A DNA stretch of 64,000 nt from an uncultured bacterium (GTDB lineage: Bacteria > Bacteroidota > Bacteroidia > Bacteroidales > Muribaculaceae), in contig CAJMNI010000009.1 of assembly GCA_905214735.1 (NCBI GenBank), positions 10,042-74,041 on the forward strand, read 5' to 3'. The position numbers and the translations under genes are program-made. The notes beneath the pieces were generated by a model. It was given only the letters and a program-made list of their open reading frames with translations, searched no databases and was not told the origin of the DNA. Of the stretch, positions 58,476 through 64,000 are shown in pieces (position 1 is the stretch's first letter; each line of letters starts with the position of its first letter).

Positions 58476-60206
58476 TTATTCTTTGGGGGTAGCTTCGCCG
58501 GAATGCCACGACATGGTCAGAATGTTCTGATGGAACATATATTCATATTTCATGCTGTCGCAGCTTTTCTTAGCAATGAGCAGACCGATTCCTGTGCCCG
58601 GATCCTGCTCCACGGGATTGAAAGCCCGGCCGGCATCGTGGATCACGGCTGTAACTTCCATGGGCCGCAGCGAGATGCGCACATCGACCGAGGGAACTTT
58701 TCTGTCGAGTTTCTCGGAATGGTCGATGATATTTTTCAAAATTTCCTCGCATGAGACACCGATGCGGAAACGAAGGCTCTTGTCGACGCCGTTTTCTTTC
58801 ATCCAGTCATCGGCCTCCACAAGCTGGGAACCGGCGTCGGATATGTCGGGGAGAATGCTCGTATCGAAAACTTTGTCGGCCGATTGCTTCGGGATAAGGA
58901 AGAAAGGCATTATGTTCCCCTTTTTGCCGATGACCATTGGAAGCAGGAGAAGAAGCAGGGCAACCTGACCGATGGCGAAACCACACCAGGGATTCGCACC
59001 TGCCACAGCCATTATCCAGAAGAAGAGCATCGGGAGGAGAGGCTGTCCGATGGAGACAACCATAGCTTGGCGAGTGTTGCCGTAAACCTGGTAGACGGGA
59101 ATCAGCAATCCGATGGCGCATTGAAGAATAATATTGAAAGCGAATGCCGGGATAGCCGTCAGGACGACGCCCATTGTCAAAGTGTCGCTTATGCCGAAAA
59201 GTGACCCGATCCATTGCGGGAAAAGGATCATAATTCCGGAATATATCGCGAGGCTTATTCCGAGAAATGCGTAAGCCTTTCCCATCACCATCGCCACGCC
59301 CCGGTTGTCGTCAGAACCTGCGAGGATTGCGGCAACCGGCTGGAAGGAGTCGATGGCTCCGGTGAGGATTATCATCGAGAGCCTCAGCAGATACATGCAG
59401 ACTGCGAAGACGATCACGCCGGCTGTGCCGAGGTAATCGATTGCCACGATATTGCAGACGAAGATCTGTACCGACATGAGCATTCCGGTGAATCCGGAAG
59501 GAGCACCGTTGCGCATGATCTCCGGAAGCCGGCTGATGCTTTTGACCATGCTGAAACGCAAGGTCTCTTTCTTCCTGAAATGCGAGAGCAGAATGGCTAT
59601 TGCCGGGAAATAGCTTATTACTGTAGCCGCTGCCGCTCCGGTCATGCCCCATCCGAAGAGAGCGATAAAGATATAGTCGAGAATAAGGTTTACCGCAATG
59701 CAGGTCGAGACCGCTGCGGTCACCCTTTTCGGTTCGCCGTCGAGAGCCACGAACAGTTGCAGCACGATCATCAGCATATATACCGGCGCCGACGGGATCG
59801 TAATGGCCATATATTGCGAAGCAAAACCGGATATCGACGGGTCGGGACAAAGCATCCCGACAATCGGATTGAAGAAAATCAGACCGAAAACGCCGAGAGC
59901 CAGACCGACAACCACAGCCGATGAAACAGAAAGAGAAAAAATCTGCGAAGCCTTTGCGCGGTCGTGGGCTCCGATGGCTTTACCGGCCAAAAGCGTACCG
60001 CCGACTCCAAGCAGGAGGCAGAGGGAGAAATAGAGTTGCAGCACGGGCATCGATATGTTGATGGCCGACATAGCGGCGTCGCTTATAAACCAAGTGACCA
60101 TCAGGCCGTCGACGACTCCGCCCATCTGCGAGGCGGCCACCGTCATCACCGAGGCAAACAGAAAGCTCTTGAAGGCTTTGTTCACAAGATAAGAATTCCT
60201 TTTCAT
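58476..60206 (-). CDS. MATE efflux transporter fused to C-terminal RsbW-like HATPase domain
   Basis: A 576-residue fusion. Residues 1 to about 430 are a 12-helix MATE/NorM-type cation-coupled exporter (SQMGGVVDGLMVTWFI, GVGGTLLAGKAIGAHD, NLILDYIFIALFGWGMTGAAAAT). Residues about 450-570 are a GHKL/HATPase_c_2 domain of the anti-sigma kinase type: N-box CEEILKNIIDHS (N492), G1 IHDAGRAFNP (D524, G526) and G2 GTGIGLLI (537-544), all intact. I know of no characterised MATE with this domain. It lies 11 nt after the sensor phosphatase gene and 74 nt before the synthetase, so it is most likely the exporter of the peptide product, with activity or assembly set by the co-encoded STAS protein; that link is inference. 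Confidence 0.92.
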   Translation of the reverse strand: MKRNSYLVNKAFKSFLFASVMTVAASQMGGVVDGLMVTWFISDAAMSAINISMPVLQLYFSLCLLLGVGGTLLAGKAIGAHDRAKASQIFSLSVSSAVVVGLALGVFGLIFFNPIVGMLCPDPSISGFASQYMAITIPSAPVYMLMIVLQLFVALDGEPKRVTAAVSTCIAVNLILDYIFIALFGWGMTGAAAATVISYFPAIAILLSHFRKKETLRFSMVKSISRLPEIMRNGAPSGFTGMLMSVQIFVCNIVAIDYLGTAGVIVFAVCMYLLRLSMIILTGAIDSFQPVAAILAGSDDNRGVAMVMGKAYAFLGISLAIYSGIMILFPQWIGSLFGISDTLTMGVVLTAIPAFAFNIILQCAIGLLIPVYQVYGNTRQAMVVSIGQPLLPMLFFWIMAVAGANPWCGFAIGQVALLLLLLPMVIGKKGNIMPFFLIPKQSADKVFDTSILPDISDAGSQLVEADDWMKENGVDKSLRFRIGVSCEEILKNIIDHSEKLDRKVPSVDVRISLRPMEVTAVIHDAGRAFNPVEQDPGTGIGLLIAKKSCDSMKYEYMFHQNILTMSWHSGEATPKE

Positions 60207-60217
60207 GAGAATGAAGT

Positions 60218-62545
60218 TTAAGGCTTGGATTCCTGCTCGGCGAGCAGTGTGATAGTCAGGGTATTCCGGTTGTTTTCCCGTTTATATTCCACGCTGTCGG
60301 AAAGAGTGCGCACAAGATATATGCCGAGACCTCCTACAGGTCGTTCCTCAATCGGAGCATTCAGGTCGGGAGCCTCCGCCTTGGTCGGATCAAACGGCTT
60401 CCCCGAATCGGAAATGGAAAGAATCAGTTTTCTTCCGCTCTCCTCAAAACATGCCGACAGCTCGATTTCACCGGTCGATCCCTCGGGATAGGCATAACTT
60501 ACCACATTTACAAGCGCCTCCTCAAGCAGAAGATTGACGCGGCTGCAGAGGGCTTCGTCAAGTCCGAAACGTTTTTCGAGCGTCGATACGAACCCAGGAA
60601 GTTCACCAACCACATCCAGAGTGTTGATGAATTTCCTACTGATATGTGCCCCGACAGCTTTGTTATATCTGAAACAGAGCATGGTCAGATCGTCGCTCTG
60701 ATCTACGTCGCCGACAAAATCGTCGACAGATTGCTCCATCTTTTCCACCACCTCTTTCGGCTTGTCGGCGGCATATCGGGAAAGATCCGACAGCATCCGG
60801 TCGTCGCCATAAAGATTCTTGTCGGCGTTTTCCGCTTCGGTCAGTCCGTCGGTATAGAGGAAAAGCATCTCTCCGGGTTTGAGAATCATGCATTCCTCGC
60901 GATAGTCGAAGCCGTCGATTACTCCGACCGGGATGTTTTCGTTGACCGTAAGCATTTCTGCCTTGTCTCCGCTGACAATCACGGGAGGATTATGACCCGC
61001 GTTGCAGTAAACGAGATAGCCTGTGGAGAGGTCTAACGATCCGGCGAACATGGTCACGAACATGCAGTTGTCGTTATCCTTCACAATCGTGTCGTTGACC
61101 ACCGTAAGGATTTCGGCCGGAGAGTTGCAGCTATTGGCTGCGTTGCGGAAGAGAGTGCGGGTGACGGCCATGAAGAGCGAGGCAGGAACTCCTTTGCCCG
61201 AAACGTCGCCAATCGTGAAGAAGAGCTTCGAATCCCTGATGAAGAAATCATAAAGATCACCGCCTACCTCCTTGGCGGGACGGATTTTGGCGTAAAGTTC
61301 GAGATTGGGCCATTTGGCGAAGGGAGAAAAGGTGTGAGGCACGAGACTCATCTGAATGTCACGCGCAATGTGCAGTTCGCTTTCGATATGCTCCTTGGCC
61401 TTTGTGGTCTCCACGAGCCTTTCCATCTGGAAGCGCAGTGACTTCTGCATTTCGGTAAAGGCGTTGTTGAGTCGCCCTATGTCGTCGGAAGGTTTCATGT
61501 CGGGAAGCTTGACATTAAGATCTCCCTCCGAGATCTTGGCTGCGGCGGTCGTGAGGCGTGCGAGGTTTTTCATCGCATAGAGCACCACGAGCCTGACGAG
61601 CACGATTGCAAGCAGGAGCCCGAGAAAGAGAAGGACCAGAGCTTTGATAGTGACCGAATCAAGCCGCGACATTATCGATTTGTAGGAGCAGACGGAGCAG
61701 ATCGACCAGCCTGTTCCGGGAATCGGTTCATAGACCACAAGGGCATCTTCGCCGGTAATGTCGGTATGGCGCGAGCCTTTTTTAAGCGCGAGCATTTCGC
61801 GCCCGATTTTCGCGATATGTCCGCAGCCTGTTTCGCGGGCATAATCGAAAATGTTTTTCTTCAGGATCAGCGTGCTGTCGGGATGCGACATAAAGATTCC
61901 CTTGTTGCTGATGATGAAGGCATAGCTGTCGTCGATCGGACGCAGTCTCGCTATTTCCGACGAGAGCCGGTCAAGAGAGACGTCGGCGGTGAGCACTCCT
62001 GCGGTTTTGCCATTGGAGTCGTGAAGAGGATAGGAGCAAGTCACCATCATCTTGTTGCCTCCACCCTTGTCGAAGTAAGGATCCGACCATACCGGCGAAT
62101 CCGCTTTCAGGGCGTTGGTAAACCATGGCATGGTCGTATAATCGTAATCCTTGCTGCCAAGATGCTTGCCTACCGGCCTGCCTTCGGAATCAAGAGATAC
62201 ATATTCCATTATCTTCGGCTCTCCATCGTGGGCCGGTAGCAGCGCCACGCAGCCTCCCATTATGAGAGAGTCGGAGGTGACAAAACGCTCCACCATCGGC
62301 ATGAGCGCACCGGTGTCGCCGAGCTTGTTCTCAAAGAGGGGAGCGGCATTCACAAGATGATATTCCACTCTGGAAATCTCGCTGTCGAGCTTATCGACCG
62401 AACCGTCGACGATCACATTGGCATATAGCGATGCAAGGCGTTCCTCGCGCTCGGCTCCGTCTTGCATGAACAGAAAACCGATTGCGCAGAAGATTACTAT
62501 GATTATCAGAGAGATATAGAGGCTGAGTCTGTTTGCCAGTGACAT
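60218..62545 (-). CDS. Cache-HAMP-PP2C (SpoIIE/RsbU-type) sensor phosphatase with C-terminal HATPase domain
   Basis: Membrane sensor of 775 residues. Helix 1 (about 8-27), an extracytoplasmic Cache domain (about 35-295; YTTMPWFTNALKADSPVWSDP is typical), helix 2 (about 305-330), HAMP (about 332-385), a PP2C/SpoIIE phosphatase (about 415-620) with metal aspartates in VGGDLYDFF, IGDVSGKG and DQSDDLTML, then an RsbW-like HATPase (about 640-770) with LLLEEALVNVVSYAY, ISDSGKPFDP and GGLGIYLVR. Family knowledge: such phosphatases dephosphorylate STAS proteins and HATPase domains rephosphorylate them. It is 6 nt after the STAS gene, so both enzymatic directions of a partner switch are in one protein. 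The ligand is unknown; Cache domains often bind small amino-acid-like molecules. Confidence 0.95.
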   Translation of the reverse strand: MSLANRLSLYISLIIIVIFCAIGFLFMQDGAEREERLASLYANVIVDGSVDKLDSEISRVEYHLVNAAPLFENKLGDTGALMPMVERFVTSDSLIMGGCVALLPAHDGEPKIMEYVSLDSEGRPVGKHLGSKDYDYTTMPWFTNALKADSPVWSDPYFDKGGGNKMMVTCSYPLHDSNGKTAGVLTADVSLDRLSSEIARLRPIDDSYAFIISNKGIFMSHPDSTLILKKNIFDYARETGCGHIAKIGREMLALKKGSRHTDITGEDALVVYEPIPGTGWSICSVCSYKSIMSRLDSVTIKALVLLFLGLLLAIVLVRLVVLYAMKNLARLTTAAAKISEGDLNVKLPDMKPSDDIGRLNNAFTEMQKSLRFQMERLVETTKAKEHIESELHIARDIQMSLVPHTFSPFAKWPNLELYAKIRPAKEVGGDLYDFFIRDSKLFFTIGDVSGKGVPASLFMAVTRTLFRNAANSCNSPAEILTVVNDTIVKDNDNCMFVTMFAGSLDLSTGYLVYCNAGHNPPVIVSGDKAEMLTVNENIPVGVIDGFDYREECMILKPGEMLFLYTDGLTEAENADKNLYGDDRMLSDLSRYAADKPKEVVEKMEQSVDDFVGDVDQSDDLTMLCFRYNKAVGAHISRKFINTLDVVGELPGFVSTLEKRFGLDEALCSRVNLLLEEALVNVVSYAYPEGSTGEIELSACFEESGRKLILSISDSGKPFDPTKAEAPDLNAPIEERPVGGLGIYLVRTLSDSVEYKRENNRNTLTITLLAEQESKP

Positions 62546-62551
62546 GCTGAC

Positions 62552-62857
62552 CTATTCGATGTTGAAGAGCTTGTGGAATCCGGTGATTGTAAAGATATTG
62601 CGAATTTCGTTATTTACATTTTTCAGCACAAGCGAGCCCCCCTTGCTCCTCACATCTTTAAGAAGGCCGAGGAAAATGCGCAGACCGGAGCTGCTGATAT
62701 ATTCCAGTCCGCTGCATTCGATCAGTATATTTTTATCCGTATTTTCATGCAGGGGTGCAAGTTGCTTTTCGCATTCAGCGGCCTGAAGAGTGTCGAGGCG
62801 TCCTTTGAGCGCAGCGATGATTTCGCCGGTTTCTTTAGTTGAAATCGAAATTTCCAT
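62552..62857 (-). CDS. STAS-domain anti-anti-sigma factor
   Basis: A 101-residue single STAS domain like SpoIIAA/RsbV. The phosphorylation loop reads LEYISSSGLRIFL with the candidate phospho-serine S57, directly before Gly58. In known systems the unphosphorylated form binds an RsbW-type HATPase. Here it is the first gene of the operon, directly followed by a phosphatase/kinase-like sensor and a transporter carrying an HATPase domain; its partner could therefore be the transporter itself, the sensor's HATPase, or an anti-sigma factor elsewhere. A promoter with TACATTTG lies about 40 nt upstream. Confidence 0.93.
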   Translation of the reverse strand: MEISISTKETGEIIAALKGRLDTLQAAECEKQLAPLHENTDKNILIECSGLEYISSSGLRIFLGLLKDVRSKGGSLVLKNVNNEIRNIFTITGFHKLFNIE

Positions 62858-62892
62858 GGTTGTCGGTTAGTTGATTTTATTAATTTCCACCG

Positions 62893-62922
62893 CAAATGTA
62901 ATAAAATTCGTGATTTTACAAA
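62893..62922 (-). promoter_or_regulatory. Promoter of the STAS-phosphatase-MATE-NRPS-PPTase operon
   Basis: On the minus strand TTTG (62922-62919), 18 nt spacer, TACATTTG (62900-62893). The -7 box is perfect, the spacer one short of the usual range. Leader about 30 nt. It looks like a housekeeping-type promoter. Confidence 0.55.
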
Positions 62923-63024
62923 AATTTATGTATATAAAGCGGCTGATTTTTCCACCGAACGTCCGAATATCTATAAGAATATTGCAGTATTGTCAAAAAT
63001 TTGATTAAACTGTCACTGCACTGT

Positions 63025-63807
63025 TTACTTCATGTCATGTTTCAGCCAGGATTGGCGTTCGGTCGGTGAGAATTTTTCTATGGCGTAGCGGAGGGTGGTG
63101 CGGTGAAGATGGGGATAGTGTGCTGAAAGGAAGTCTCGAAGTAGGTCGGCGTCACGCTTCCCCATTTCGCGGAGCATCCATCCGACGGCTTTATGGATCA
63201 GGTCGTGGGAATGGGGGAGAAGTTTCTTCGCAGTCCTTATTGTTTCGTCATACCGACCGGCACGGATCAATCGCCAGTTTGTGACCATGGCAATGCGTTG
63301 CTCCCATAGATTCCGGCTGTCGGCCAACCGGTCGAGAATTTCAGGGGATGGCATTCTCCCGTTTTCCCCGGGATAACAGAGCCAGACTCCGAGAATGCCC
63401 GGACACGACATATCAACCAGATCCCAGTTGTTGGCCTGCCTGGCATGTTTCAGATAGAAGCGGGCTATATCTTCACGACGGCCTGCTTTCGCTGTCGGCA
63501 GGTCGCGTTTCTTTGGGATTGCGGCGTTCATCTCCTCCACAAGCAGAAGGAAGCCGCAAAGCCTCACTTCATGCCACGGCGAATAAAGAAGTTTTTCAAT
63601 TTCGGAAAACTCTACACGAAGTTTAGCCATCTTCACCACCGATCTCGTCTGCGGACATTTCAGGCCGAGGAACTGGTCGCCATCTCCATATTCACCCGGC
63701 CCGGTCTTGAAAAACCGGCATAGCATCTGTCGCTGCTTCTCATTCCGGAGCTGCATTAAGGCTGCCTCAATATCTTCCCCGGTATATCTTTCAGTATTTT
63801 TATTCAT
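63025..63807 (-). CDS. AlkD-type DNA glycosylase (DNA alkylation repair protein)
   Basis: HEAT-like repeat protein of the AlkC/AlkD superfamily, 260 residues, which removes positively charged alkylated bases such as 3- and 7-methylpurines. Seen: SPWHEVRLCGFLLLVEE, ARQANNWDLVDMS (the WD pair that includes the conserved catalytic-site Asp), NLWEQRIAMVTNW and HDLIHKAVGWMLREMGKRD, the hallmark blocks of the family in correct order. Transcribed alone, just upstream of the synthetase operon on the same strand and separated by its promoter region. A second alkylation-repair gene, the alkyltransferase, lies at 48.8-49.3 kb but the two are not linked. Confidence 0.93.
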   Translation of the reverse strand: MNKNTERYTGEDIEAALMQLRNEKQRQMLCRFFKTGPGEYGDGDQFLGLKCPQTRSVVKMAKLRVEFSEIEKLLYSPWHEVRLCGFLLLVEEMNAAIPKKRDLPTAKAGRREDIARFYLKHARQANNWDLVDMSCPGILGVWLCYPGENGRMPSPEILDRLADSRNLWEQRIAMVTNWRLIRAGRYDETIRTAKKLLPHSHDLIHKAVGWMLREMGKRDADLLRDFLSAHYPHLHRTTLRYAIEKFSPTERQSWLKHDMK

Positions 63808-64000
63808 TGCAAGCGCTGAATAATCGGAATCCGTAGATGGATGCCATTTACGGGGCGAGTTATTTCATTCTCTCAATTATCTTTACAACAATACTTCGGT
63901 TATTTTTTGAGAATTTGTTAACGGCTCCGAGGAGCCAAGTGTTTAATGACCCGTCCTGAAAAATGTTGACTGGAATTTGGATTGTTAATTGTTAATATGT
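63808..64000. other. Right-edge intergenic region
   Basis: AT-rich DNA of 193 bases. A short hairpin GGCTC/GAGCC lies near 63924 and a segment TGACCCGTCCTGAAAA starts at 63947 that recalls ends of some Bacteroidales insertion sequences; no ORF or clear promoter was seen. Confidence 0.4.

Noticed and set aside
63947..63973. TGACCCGTCCTGAAAA segment as an insertion-sequence end
   Set aside because: No matching second end, transposase or target duplication inside the window; the window stops 27 nt later.

Overview
This window looks like chromosomal DNA of a gut Bacteroidales bacterium, most likely Muribaculaceae (S24-7) or a close relative. The evidence is the Bacteroidetes promoter signature TTTG-N19-21-TAnnTTTG in many intergenic gaps with few Shine-Dalgarno sites, secreted proteins ending in Por/type IX-like C-terminal sorting domains, a SusD-like protein, and families typical of Bacteroidales (BT_3928-type DoxX protein, DUF1599, UvrB, GyrA and ClpC versions). 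The genus call is an inference from memory of gene content. No rRNA, tRNA, CRISPR array, intact insertion sequence or prophage was seen.

Layout. 1-1.4 kb: a helicase cut by the window edge, coupled to a lone HsdR-N-type nuclease. 1.7-8.0 kb: two large secreted GH13 amylases with starch-binding modules. 8.3-11.0 kb: DUF362 ferredoxin-like protein, lipA and lipB. 11.1-17.2 kb (minus): uvrB, YgiQ-type radical SAM protein and an S9 peptidase, with overlapping or closely spaced ends. 17.4-21.8 kb (minus): Spy-like protein, HtrA protease, then tpiA-SPOR-folE. 22.0-26.8 kb (minus): small secreted protein, an unusual SusD-like protein and a GH26 enzyme. 27.2 kb: an orphan remnant of a sorting domain. 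27.5-35.3 kb: Xaa-Pro aminopeptidase, AraJ-like MFS transporter, two 608-residue secreted proteins and a DUF2156 protein. 35.9-41.4 kb: M16 protease, rlmH, BT_3928-type DoxX protein and DUF1599 protein. 41.5-49.3 kb: TPR protein and gyrA, divergent from clpC, a phosphodiesterase and an alkyltransferase. 49.4-50.3 kb: a lipoprotein. 50.5-62.9 kb: the main locus. 63.0-63.8 kb: an AlkD-like repair protein.

The most striking locus is a five-gene minus-strand operon of about 12.4 kb (62857 down to 50474). In transcription order it encodes a STAS anti-anti-sigma protein, a Cache-HAMP-PP2C-HATPase sensor phosphatase, a MATE transporter fused to an RsbW-like HATPase domain, a 2416-residue C-A-T-C-A-T-reductase peptide synthetase, and its phosphopantetheinyl transferase. 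The synthetase should release a dipeptide aldehyde (or a derived pyrazinone), the class known from gut bacteria as protease inhibitors. Inference: an extracellular or periplasmic signal sets the phosphorylation state of the STAS protein, and that protein may act directly on the exporter through its fused HATPase domain; no sigma factor is encoded nearby.

Other themes: three tandem gene pairs place the -33 promoter box of the downstream gene inside the terminator of the upstream gene, and two intergenic arrays of a 9-bp ATAAG-core repeat share no other context.
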